In this document: piece by piece, positions 22,803-34,853 of the stretch
Numbering within the stretch: position 1 is the stretch's first letter
Layout: each line of letters starts with the position of its first letter
Origin: Osmia lignaria lignaria
Taxonomy: Eukaryota > Arthropoda > Insecta > Hymenoptera > Megachilidae
Direction: 5' to 3'
NCBI RefSeq assembly: GCF_051020975.1
Contig: NW_027478160.1
Span: 11,802,001 to 11,866,000 of the forward strand
Length of the DNA stretch: 64,000 nucleotides
Notes under the pieces: generated by a model
The model's database searches: none
What the model saw: the letters and a program-made list of their open reading frames with translations, nothing else
Told to the model about the DNA's origin: nothing
Made by a program: the position numbers and the translations under genes

Positions 22803-24090
22803 AAGAAGAAATATCTCGAAATATGTCCGTCAGGCCCCTTCCCTTGAGATAAATCTGCAAATATCTCGGAAACGAAGCGAGCTATGGCAAAATGTTAAGA
22901 GACCTTTTCTGTAGAGAATTATGTTTCCTACAATTTATGTTCTATGATATTTTTTGATCAGAAGCGTAGTTTTCGAGATATATCGAGATATTTAAAAGTT
23001 CCGAAGCCGCACCAACATAATAGAGATACAGAAACACCGTGGCCCCTTTCTTTGAGATAACTCTGCACTAGTGCGAGCTGCAAATGCCACTTCCAGCTTA
23101 GCTGTGCAGAAGAAGAACAACAAGAAGAAGAAATATCTCGAAATATGTCCGTCAGGCCCCTTCCCTTGAGATAAATCTGCAAATATCTCGGAAACGAAGC
23201 GAGCTATGGCGAAATGTTAAGAGACCTTTTTTGTAGAGAATTAAGTTTCCTACTTTTTATCTTCTATGATATTTTTTGATCAGATGCGTAGTTCTCGAAA
23301 TATATCAAGATATTTAAAAGTTCCGAAGCAGCACCAACATAATAGAGATACAGAAACACCGTGGCCCCTCTCTTTGAGATAACTCTGCACTATTGCGAGC
23401 TGCAAATGCCACTTCCAGCTTAGCTGTGCAGAAGAAGAACAACAAGAATAAGAAATATCTCGAAATATGTCCGTCACGCCCCTTCCCTTGAGATAAATCT
23501 GCAAATATCTCGGAAACGAAGCGAGCTATGGCAAAATGTTTAGAGACCTTTCTTGTAGAGAATTAAGTTTCCTACTTTTTATGTAGTATGATATTTTTCG
23601 ATCAGATGCGTAGTTCTCGAGATATATCAAGATATTTAAAAGTTCCGAAGCCGCACCAACATAATAGAGATACAGAAACACCGTGGCCCCTTTCTTTGAG
23701 ATAACTCTGCACTAGTGCGAGCTGCAAATGCCACTTCCAGCTTAGCTGTGCAGAAGAAGAACAACAAGAAGAAGAAATATCTCGAAATATGTCCGTCAGG
23801 CCCCTTCCCTTGAGATAAATCTGCAAATATCTCGGAAACGAAGCGAGCTATGGCAAAATGTTAAGAGACCTTTTTTGTAGAGAATTAAGTTTCCTACTTT
23901 TTATGTTCTATGATATTTTTTGATCAGATGCGTAGTTCTCGAGATATATCAAGATATTTAAAAGTTCCGAAGCCGCACCAACATAATAGAGATACAGAAA
24001 CACCGTGGCCCCTTTCTTTGAGACAACTCTGCACTAGTGCGAGCTGCAAATGCCACTTCCAGCTTAGCTGTGCAGAAGAAGAACAACAAA
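22803..24090 (+). repeat. Four-monomer block, copy 1 (1,288 bp)
   Basis: Tandemly followed by its own copy. Shared private variants are CCTTTTCTGTAG, GGCGAAATG, TATCTTCTATG, GAAGCAGCACC, CAAGAATAAG, CGTCACGCC, TGTTTAGAGACC, CCTTTCTTGTAG, TATGTAGTATG and ATTTTTCGATC. The copies separate on the left at 22802/24090, where CAACAAG faces CAACAAA. Confidence 0.85.
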
Positions 24091-25482
24091 AAGAAGAAAT
24101 ATCTCGAAATATGTCCGTCAGGCCCCTTCCCTTGAGATAAATCTGCAAATATCTCGGAAACGAAGCGAGCTATGGCAAAATGTTAAGAGACCTTTTCTGT
24201 AGAGAATTATGTTTCCTACAATTTATGTTCTATGATATTTTTTGATCAGAAGCGTAGTTTTCGAGATATATCGAGATATTTAAAAGTTCCGAAGCCGCAC
24301 CAACATAATAGAGATACAGAAACACCGTGGCCCCTTTCTTTGAGATAACTCTGCACTAGTGCGAGCTGCAAATGCCACTTCCAGCTTAGCTGTGCAGAAG
24401 AAGAACAACAAGAAGAAGAAATATCTCGAAATATGTCCGCAGGCCCCTTCCCTTGAGATAAATCTGCAAATATCTCGGAAACGAAGCGAGCTATGGCGAA
24501 ATGTTAAGAGACCTTTTTTGTAGAGAATTAAGTTTCCTACTTTTTATCTTCTATGGTATTTTTTGATCAGATGCGTAGTTCTCGAAATATATCAAGATAT
24601 TTAAAAGTTCCGAAGCAGCACCAACATAATAGAGATACAGAAACACCGTGGCCCCTCTCTTTGAGATAACTCTGCACTATTGCGAGCTGCAAATGCCACT
24701 TCCAGCTTAGCTGTGCAGAAGAAGAACAACAAGAATAAGAAATATCTCGAAATATGTCCGTCACGCCCCTTCCCTTGAGATAAATCTGCAAATATCTCGG
24801 AAACGAAGCGAGCTATGGCAAAATGTTTAGAGACCTTTCTTGTAGAGAATTAAGTTTCCTACTTTTTATGTAGTATGATATTTTTCGATCAGATGCGTAG
24901 TTCTCGAGATATATCAAGATATTTAAAAGTTCCGAAGCCGCACCAACATAATAGAGATACAGAAACACCGTGGCCCCTTTCTTTGAGATAACTCTGCACT
25001 AGTGCGAGCTGCAAATGCCACTTCCAGCTTAGCTGTGCAGAAGAAGAACAACAAGAAGAAGAAATATCTCGAAATATGTCCGTCAGGCCCCTTCCCTTGA
25101 GATAAATCTGCAAATATCTCGGAAACGAAGCGAGCTATGGCAAAATGTTAAGAGACCTTTTTTGTAGAGAATTAAGTTTCCTACTTTTTATGTTCTATGA
25201 TATTTTTTGATCAGATGCGTAGTTCTCGAGATATATCAAGATATTTAAAAGTTCCGAAGCCGCACCAACATAATAGAGATACAGAAACACCGTGGCCCCT
25301 TTCTTTGAGATAACTCTGCACTAGTGCGAGCGGCAAATGCCACTTCCAGCTTAGCTGTGCAGAAGAAGAACAACAAAAAGAAGAAATATCTCGAAATATG
25401 TCCGTCAGGCCCCTTCCCTTGAGATAAATCTGCAAATATCTCGGAAACGAAGCGAGCTATGGCAAAATGTTAAGAGACCTTT
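24091..25482 (+). repeat. Four-monomer block, copy 2
   Basis: Copy of 22803 onward at +1,288 up to a one-base deletion near 24440 (GTCCGCAGG for GTCCGTCAGG), and +1,287 after it. Only a few differences are seen: ATGGTATTTT near 24553, GAGATAACTC versus GAGACAACTC, and GAGCGGC for GAGCTGC near 25329. The CAACAAAAAG variant marks the end of each copy. Confidence 0.85.
24438..24442 (+). other. One-base deletion (GTCCGCAGG)
   Basis: The T of GTCCGTCAGG is missing. It is absent from the sister copy 1,288 bases upstream, so it arose after, or during, the four-monomer duplication. Confidence 0.85.
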
Positions 25483-28400
25483 TTTGTAGAGAATTAAGTT
25501 TCCGACTTTTTATGTTCTATGATATTTTTCGATCGGAGGCGTAGTTCTCGAGATATATCAAGATATTTAAAAGTTCCGAAGCCGCACCAACATAATAGAG
25601 ATACAGAAACACCATGGCCCCTTTCTTTGAGATAACTCTGCACGATTGCGAGCTGGAAATGCCACTTCCAGTTTAGCTGTGCAGAAGAAGAACAACAAGA
25701 AGAAGAAATATCTCGAAATATGTCCATCAGGACCCTTCCCTTGAGATAAATCTGCAAATATCTCGGAAACGAAGCGAGCTATGGCAAAATGTTAAGAGAC
25801 CTTTTTTGTAAAGAATTATGTTTCCTACAATTTATGTTCTATGATATTTTTTGATCAGAAGCGTAGTTTTCGAGATATATCGAGATATTTAAAAGTTCCG
25901 AAGCCGCACCAACATAATAGAGATACAGAAACACCGTGGCCCCTTTCTTTGGGATAACTCTGCACTATTGCGAGCTGCAAATGCCACTTCCAGCTTAGCT
26001 GTGCAGAAGAAGAACAACAAGAAGAAGAAATATCTCGAAATATGTCCGTCAGGCCCGTTCCTTTGAGCTGAATCTGCAAATATCTCGGAATCGAAGCGAG
26101 CTATGGCAAAATGTTAAGAGACGTTTTTTGTAGAGAATTATGTTTCCTACAATTTATGTTCTATGATATTTTTTGATCAGAAGCGTAGTTTTCGAGATAT
26201 ATCGAGATATTTAAAAGTTCCGAAGCCGCACCAACATAATAGAGATACAGAAACACCGTGGCCCCTTTCTTCGAGATAACTCTGCACTAGTGCGAGCCGC
26301 AAATGCCACTTCCAGCTTAGCTGTGCAGAAGAAGAACAACAAGAAGAAGAAATATCTCGAAATATGTCCGACAGGCCCCTTCCCTTGAGATAAATCTGCA
26401 AATATCTCGGAAACGAAGCGAGCTATGGCGAAATGTTAAGAGACCTTTTTTGTAGAGAATTAAGTTTCCTACTTTTTATCTTCTATGATATTTTTTGATC
26501 AGATGCGTAGTTCTCGAAATATATCAAGATATTTAAAAGTTCCGAAGCCGCACCAACATAATAGAGATACAGAAACACCGTGGCCCCTCTCTTTGAGATA
26601 ACTCTGCACTATTGCGAGCTGCAAATGCCACTACCAGCTTAGCTGTGCAGAGGAAGAACAACAAGAAGAAGAAATATCTCGAAATATGTCCGTCAGGCCA
26701 GTTCCTTTGAGCTGAATCTGCAAATATCTCGGAAACGAAGCGAGCTATGGCAAAATGTTAAGAGACGTTTTTTGTAGAGAATTATGTTTCCTACAATTTA
26801 TGTTCTATGATATTTTTTGATCAGAAGCGTAGTTTTCGAGATATATCGAGATATTTAAAAGTTCCGATGCCGCACCAACATAATAGGGATACAGAAACAC
26901 CGTGGCCCCTTTCTTTGAGATAACTCTGCACTAGTGCGAGCCGCAAATGCCACTTCCAGCTTAGCTGTGCAGAAGAAGAACAACAAGAAGAAGAAATATC
27001 TCGAAATATGTCCGTCAGGCCCCTTCCCTTGAGATAAATCTGCACATATCTCGGAAACGAAGCGAGCTATGTCAAAATGTTAAGAGACCTTTTTTGTAGA
27101 GAATTATGTTTTCTACAATTTATGTTCTATGATATTTTTTGATCAGAAGCGTAGTTTTCGAGATATATCGAGATATTTAAAAGTTCCGAAGCCGCACCAA
27201 CATAATAGAGATACAGAAACACCGTGGCCCCTTTCTTTGAGATAACTCTGCACTAGTGCGAGCTGCAAATGCCACTTCCAGCTTAGCTGTGCAGAAGAAG
27301 AACAACAAGAAGAAGAAATATCTCGAAATATGTCCGTCAGGCCCCTTCCTTTGAGATAAATCTGCAAATATCTCGGAAACGAAGCGAGCTATGGCAAAAT
27401 GTTAAGAGACCTTTTTTGTAGAGAATTAAGTTTCCTACTTTTTATGTTCTATGATATTTTTTGATCAGATGCGTAGTTCTCGAGATATATCAAGATATTT
27501 AAAAGTTCCGAAGCCGCACCAACATAATAGAGATACAGAAACACCGTGGCCCCTTTCTTTGAGATAACTCTGCACTAGTGCGAGCCGCAAATGCCACTTC
27601 CAGCTTAGCTGTGCAGAAGAAGAACAACAAGAAGAAGAAATATCTCGAAATATGTCCTTCAGGCCCCTTCCCTTGAGATAAATCTGCAAATATCTCGGAA
27701 ACGAAGCGAGCTATGGCAAAATGTTAAGAGACCTTTTTTGTAGAGAATTAAGTTTCCTACTTTTTATGTTCTATGATATTTTTTGATCAGATGCGTAGTT
27801 CTCGAGATATATCAAGATATTTAAAAGTTCCGAAGCCGCACCAACATAATAGAGATACAGAAACACCGTGGCCCCTTTCTTTGAGATAACTCTGCACTAT
27901 TGCGAGCTGCAAATGCCACTTCCAGCTTAGCTGTGCAGAGGAAGAACAACAAGAAGAAGAAATATCTCGAAATATGTCCGTCAGGCCAGTTCCTTTGAGC
28001 TGAATCTGCAAATATCTCGGAAACAAAGCGAGCTATGGCAAAATGTTAAGAGACGTTTTTTGTAGAGAATTATGTTTCCTACAATTTATGTTCTATGATA
28101 TTTTTTGATCAGAAGCGTAGTTTTCGAGATATATCGAGATATTTAAAAGTTCCGAAGCCGCACCAACATAATAGAGATACAGAAACAGCGTGGCCCCTTT
28201 CTTTGGGATAACTCTGCACTAGTGCGAGCCGCAAATGCCACTTCCAGCTTAGCTGTGCAGAAGAAGAACAACAAGAAGAAGAAATATCTCGAAATATGTC
28301 CGTCAGGCCCCTTCCCTTGAGATAAATCTGCAAATATCTCGGAAACGAAGCGAGCTATGGCAAAATGTTAAGAGACCTTTTCTGTAGAGAATTATGTTTC

Positions 28401-31400
28401 CTACAATTTATGTTCTATGATATTTTTTGATCAGAAGCGTAGTTTTCGAGATATATCGAGATATTTAAAAGTTCCGAAGCCGCACGAACATAATAGAGAT
28501 ACAGAAACACCTTGGCCCCTTTCTTTGAGATAACTCTGCACTAGTGCGAGCTGCAAATGACACTTCCAGCTTAGCTGTGCAGAAGAAGAACAACAAGAAG
28601 AAGAAATATCTCGAAATATGTCCGTCAGGCCCCTTCCCTTGAGATAAATCTGCAAATATCTCGGAAACGAAGCGAGCTATGGCAAAATGTTAAGAGACCT
28701 TTTTTGTAGAGAATTAAGTTTCCTACTTTTTATGTTCTATGATATTTTTTGATCAGATGCGTAGTTCTCGAGATATATCAAGATATTTAAAAGTTCCGAA
28801 GCCGCACCAACATAATAGAGATACAGAAACACCGTGGCCCCTTTCTTTGAGATAACTCTGCACTATTGCGAGCTGCAAATGCCACTTCCAGCTTAGCTGT
28901 GCAGAGGAAGAACAACAAGAAGAAGAAATATCTCGAAATATGTCCGTCAGGCCAGTTCCTTTGAGCTGAATCTGCAAATATCTCGGAAACGAAGCGAGCT
29001 ATGGCAAAATGTTAAGAGACCTTTTTTGTAGAGAATTAAGTTTCCGACTTTTTATGTTCTATGATAATTTTCGATCAGAGGCGTAGTTCTCGAGATATAT
29101 CAAGATATTTAAAAGTTCCGAAGCCGCACCAACATAATAGAGATACAGAAACGCCATGGCCCCTTTCTTTGAGATAACTCTGCACGATTGCGAGCTGGAA
29201 ATGCCACTTCCAGTTTAGCTGTGCAGAAGAAGAACAACAAGAAGAAGAAATATCTCGAAATATGTCCATCAGGACCCTTCCCTTGAGATAAATCTGCAAA
29301 TATCTCGGAAACGAAGCGAGCTATGGCAAAATGTTAAGAGACCTTTTTTGAAAAGAATTATGTTTCCTACAATTTATGTTCTATGATATTTTTTGATCAG
29401 AAGCGTAGTTTTCGAGATATATCGAGATATTTAAAAGTTCCGAAGCCGCACCAACATAATAGAGATACAGAAACACCGTGGCCCCTTTCTTTGGGATAAC
29501 TCTGCACTATTGCGAGCTGCAAATGCCACTTCCAGCTTAGCTGTGCATAAGAAGAACAACAAGAAGAAGAAATATCTCGAAATATGTCCGTCAGGCCCCT
29601 TCCCTTGAGATAAATCTGCAAATATCTCGGAAACGAAGAGAGCTATGGCAAAATGTTAAGAGACCTTTTTTGTAGAGAATTATGTTTCCTACAATTTATG
29701 TTGTATGATATTTTTTGATCAGAAGCGTAGTTTTCGAGATATATCGAGATATTTAAAAGTTCCGAAGCCGCACCAACATAATAGAGATACAGAAACACCG
29801 TGGCCCCTTTCTTTGAGATAACTCTGCACTAGTGCGGGCCGCAAATGCCACTTCCAGCTTAGCTGTGCAGAAGAAGAACAACAAGAAGAAGAAATATCTC
29901 GAAATATGTCCGTCAGGCCCCTTCCCTTGAGATAAATATGCAAATATCTCGGAAACGAAGCGAGCTATGGCAAAATGTTAAGAGACCTTTTTTGTAGAGA
30001 ATTAAGTTTCCTACTTTTTATGTTCTATGATATTTTTTGATCAGATGCGTAGTTCTCGAGATATATCAAGATATTTAAAAGTTCCGAAGCCGCACCAACA
30101 TAATAGAGATACAGAAACACCGTGGCCCCTTTTTTTGAGATAACTCTGCACTATTGCGAGCTGCAAATGCCACTTCCAGCTTAGCTGTGCAGAAGAAGAA
30201 CAACAAGAAGAAGAAATATCTCGAAATATGTCCGTCAGGCCCCTTCCCTTGAGATAAATCTGCAAATATCTCGGAAACGAAGAGAGCTATGGCAAAATGT
30301 TAAGAGACCTTTTTTGTAGAGAATTATGTTTCCTACTTTTTATGTTCTATGATATTTTTTGATCAGACGCGTAGTTCTCGAGATATATCAAGATATTTAA
30401 AAGTTCCGATGCCGCACCAACATAATAGAGATACAGAAACACCGTGGCCCCTTTCTTTGAGATAACTCTGCACTATTGCGAGCTGCAAATGCCACTTCCA
30501 GCTTAGCTGTGCAGAAGAAGAACAACAAGAAGAAGAAATATCTCGAAATATGTCCGTCAGGCCCCTTCCCTTGAGATAAATATGCAAATATCTCGGAAAC
30601 GAAGCGAGCTGTGGCAAAATGTTAAGAGACCGTTGTTCTAGAGAATTAAGTTTCCTACTTTTTATGTTCTATGATATTTTTTGATCAGACGCGTAGTTCT
30701 CGAGATACATCAAGATATTTAAAAGTTCCGAAGCCGCACCAACATAATAGAGATACAGAAACACCGTGGCCCCTTTCTTTGAGATAACTCTGCACTATTG
30801 CGAGCTGCAAATGCCACTTCCAGCTTAGCTGTGCAGAAGAAGAACAACAAGAAGAAGAAATATCTCGAAATATGTCCGTCAGGCCCCTTCCCTTGAGATA
30901 AATGTGCAAATATCTCGGAAACGAAGAGAGCTATGGCAAAATATTAAGAGACCTTTTTTGTAGAGAATTATGTTTCCCACAATTTATGTTCTATGATATT
31001 TTTTGATCAGAAGCGTAGTTTTCGAGATATATCGAGATATTTAAAAGTTCCGAAGCCGCACCAACATAATAGAGATACAGAAACACCGTGGCCCCTTTCT
31101 TTGAGATAACTCTGCACTAGTGCGAGCTGCAAATGCCACTTCCAGCTTAGCTGTGCAGAAGAAGAACAACAAGAAGAATAAATATCTCGAAATATGTCCG
31201 TCAGGCCCCTTCCCTTGAGATAAATCTGCAAATATCTCGGAAACGAAGAGAGCTATGGCAAAATGTTAAGAGACCTTTTTTGTAGAGAATTATGTTTCCT
31301 ACAATTTATGTTCTATGATATTTTTTGATCAGAAGCGTAGTTTTCGAGATATATCGAGATATTTAAAAGTTCCGAAGCCGCACCAACATAATAGAGATAC

Positions 31401-32600
31401 AGAAACACCGTGGCCCCTTTCTTTGAGATAACTCTGCACTAGTGCGAGCCGCAAATGCCACTTCCAGCTTAGCTGTGCAGAGGAAGAACAACAAGAAGAA
31501 GAAATATCTCGAAATATGTCCGTCAGGCCAGTTCCTTTGAGCTGAATCTGCAAATATCTCGGAAACGAAGCGAGCTATGGCAAAATGTTAAGAGACCTTT
31601 TTTGTAGAGAATTAAGTTTCCTACTTTTTATGTTCGATGATATTTTTTGATCAGATGCGTAGTTCTCGAGATATATCAAGATATTTAAAAGTTCCGAAGC
31701 TGCACCAACATAATAGAGGTACAGAAACACCGTGGCCTCTTTCTTTGAGATAACACTGCACTATTGCGAGCTGCAAATGCCACTTCGAGCTTAGCTGTGC
31801 AGAAGAAGAACAACAAGAAGAAGAAATATCTCGAAATATGTCCGTCAGACCCCTTCCCTTGAGATGAATCTGCAAATATCTCGGAAACGAAGCGAGCTAT
31901 GGCAAAATGTTAAGAGACCTTTTTTGTAGAGAATTAAGTTTCCTACTTTTTATGTTCTATGATATTTTTTGATCAGAAGCGTAGTTTTCGAGATATATCG
32001 AGATATTTAAAAGTTCCGAAGCCGCACCAACATAATAGAGATACAGAAACACCGCGGCCCCTTTCTTTGAGATAACTCTGCACTAGTGCGAGCCGCAAAT
32101 GCCACTTCCAGCTTAGCTGTGCAGAAGAAGAACAACAAGAAGAAGAAATATCTCGAAATATGTCCGTCAGGCCCCTTCCCTTGAGATAAATCTGCAAATA
32201 TCTCGGAAACGAAGAGAGCTATGGCAAAATGTTAAGAGACCTTTTTTGTAGAGAATTATGTTTCCTACAATTTATGTTCTATGATATTTTTTGATCAGAA
32301 GCGTAGTTTTCGAGATATATCGAGATATTTAAAAGTTCCGAAGCCGCACCAACATAATAGAGATACAGATACACCGTGGCCCCTTTCTTTGAGATAACTC
32401 TGCACTAGTGCGAGCTGCAAATGCCACTTCCAGCTTAGCTGTGCAGAAGAAGAACAACAAGAAGAAGAAATATCTCGAAATATGTCCGTCAGGCCCCTTC
32501 CCTTGAGATAAATCTGCAAATATCTCGGAAACGAAGAGAGCTATGGCAAAATGTTAAGAGACCTTTTTTGTAGAGAATTATGTTTCCTACAATTTATGTT
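25483..32600 (+). repeat. Array segment with first CTGGAA-haplotype monomers
   Basis: About 22 monomers. The CTGGAA haplotype makes its first appearance at 25533 and 29075, two units that share TTTCCGAC, CACGATTGCG, GTCCATCAGGACC and are 11 monomers (3,542 bases) apart. Each is followed by a unit with TTTGGGATAAC. 26428-27700 repeats 21601-22802. Units at 27787 and 28753, three monomers apart, both carry the GCTGAATC tail. Units at 30363 and 30685 are adjacent GACGCG type B copies. The distinctive GAAGCTGCACC unit recurs at 31651. Confidence 0.6.
26629..26634 (+). other. Private CCACTACCAG variant breaking the minus-strand open frame
   Basis: CCACTACCAG replaces CCACTTCCAG and puts TAG in the recurrent minus-strand frame. 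It shows that the frame is dispensable. Confidence 0.6.
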
Positions 32601-34483
32601 CTATGATATTTTTTGATCAGAAGCGTAGTTTTCGAGATATATCGAGATATTTAAAAGTTCCGAAGCCGCACCAACATAATAGAGATACAGAAACACCGTG
32701 GCCCCTTTCTTTGAGATAACTCTGCACTAGTGCGAGCCGCAAATGCCACTTCCAGCTTAGCTGTGCAGAAGAAGAACAACAAGAAGAAGAAATATCTCGA
32801 AATATGTCCGTCAGGCCCCTTCCGTTGAGATAAATATGCAAATATCTCGGAAACGAAGCGAGCTATGGCAAAATGTTAAGAGACCTTTTTTGTAGAGAAT
32901 TAAGTTTCCTACTTTTTATGTTCTATGATATTTTTTGATCAGAAGCGTAGTTTTCGAGATATATCGAGATATTTAAAAGTTCCGAAGCCGCACCAACATA
33001 ATAGAGATACAGAAACACCGTGGCCCCTTTCTTTGAGATAACTCTGCACTAGTGCGAGCCGCAAATGCCACTTCCAGCTTAGCTGTGCAGAAGAAGAACA
33101 ACAAGAAGAAGAAATATCTCGAAATATGTCCGTCAGGCCCCTTCCCTTGAGATAAATCTGCAAATATCTCGGAAACGAAGCGAGCTATGGCAAAATGTTA
33201 AGAGACCTTTTTTGTAGAGAATTAAGTTTCCTACTTTTTATGTTCTATGATATTTTTTGATCAGACGCGTAGTTCTCGAGATATATCAAGATATTTAAAA
33301 GTTCCGAAGCCGCACCAACATAATAGAGATACAGAAACACCGTGGCCCCTTTCTTTGAGATAACTCTGCACTATTGCGAGCTGCAAATGCCACTTCCAGC
33401 TTAGCTGTGCAGAAGAAGAACAACAAGAAGGAGAAATATCTCGAAATATGTCCGTCAGGCCCCTTCCCTTGAGATAAATCTGCAAATATCTCGGAAACGA
33501 AGAGAGCTATGGCAAAATGTTAAGAGACCTTTTTTGTAGAGAATTATGTTTCCTACAATTTATGTTCTATGATATTTTTTGATCAGAAGCGTAGTTTTCG
33601 AGATATATCGAGATATTTAAAAGTTCCGAAGCCGCACCAACATAATAGAGATACAGAAACACCGTGGCCCCTTTCTTTGAGATAACTCTGCACTAGTGCG
33701 AGCCGCAAATGCCAGTTCCAGCTTAGCTGTGCAGAAGAACAACAACAAGAAGAAGAAATATCTCGAAATATGTCCGCCAGGCCCCTTCCCTTGAGATATA
33801 TCTGCAAATATCTCGGAAACGAAGCGAGCTATGGCAAAATGTTAAGAGACCTTTTTTGTAGAGAATTAAGTTTCCTACTTTTTATGTTCTATGATATTTT
33901 TTGATCAGATGCGTAGTTCTCGAGATATATCAAGATATTTAAAAGTTCCGAAGCCGCACCAACATAATAGAGATACAGAAACACCGTGGCCCCTTTCTTT
34001 GAGATAACTCTGCACTATTGCGAGCTGCAAATGCCACTTCCAGCTTAGCTGTGCAGAGTAAGAACAACAAGAAGAAGAAATATCTCGAAATATGTCCGTC
34101 AGGCCAGTTCCTTTGAGCTGAATCTGCAAATATCTCGGAAACGAAGCGAGCTATGGCAAAATGTTAAGAGACCGTTTTTGTAGAGAATTAAGTTTCCTAC
34201 TTTTTATGTTCTATGATATTTTTTGATCAGATGCGTAGTTCTCGAGATATATCAAGATATTTAAAAGTTCCGAAGCCGCACCAACATAATAGAGATACAG
34301 AAACACCGTGGCCCCTTTCTTTGAGATAACTCTGCACTAGTGCGAGCCGCAAATGCCACTTCCAGCTTAGCTGTGCAGAAGAAGAACAACAAGAAGAAGA
34401 AATATCTCGAAATATGTCCGTCAGGCCCCTTCCCTTGAGATATATCTGCAAATATCTCGGAAACGAAGCGAGCTATGGCAAAA
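32600..34483 (+). repeat. Seven-monomer block, copy 1
   Basis: Order of units: 32617 (TTCCGTTGAG tail), 32939, 33261 (AAGGAGAAAT), 33583 (ATGCCAGTTCC, GAACAACAACAAG, GTCCGCCAGG), 33905 (GAGTAAGAAC with GCTGAATC tail), 34227. All but 32939 have partners in copy 2 at offsets of 2,254 or 1,932 bases. Confidence 0.8.
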
Positions 34484-34853
34484 TGTTAAGAGACCTTTTT
34501 TGTAGAGAATTAAGTTTCCTACTTTTTATGTTCTATGATATTTTTTGATCAGATGCGTAGTTCTCGAGATATATCAAGATATTTAAAAGTTCCGAAGCCG
34601 CACCAACATAATAGAGATACAGAAACACCGTGGCCCCTTTCTTTGAGATAACTCTGCACTAGTGCGAGCCGCAAATGCCACTTCCAGCTTAGCTGTGCAG
34701 AAGAAGAACAACAAGAAGAAGAAATATCTCGAAATATGTCCGTCAGGCCCCTTCCCTTGAGATAAATCTGCAAATATCTCGGAAACGAAGAGAGCTATGG
34801 CAAAATGTTAAGAGACCTTTTTTGTAGAGAATTATGTTACCTACAATTTATGT

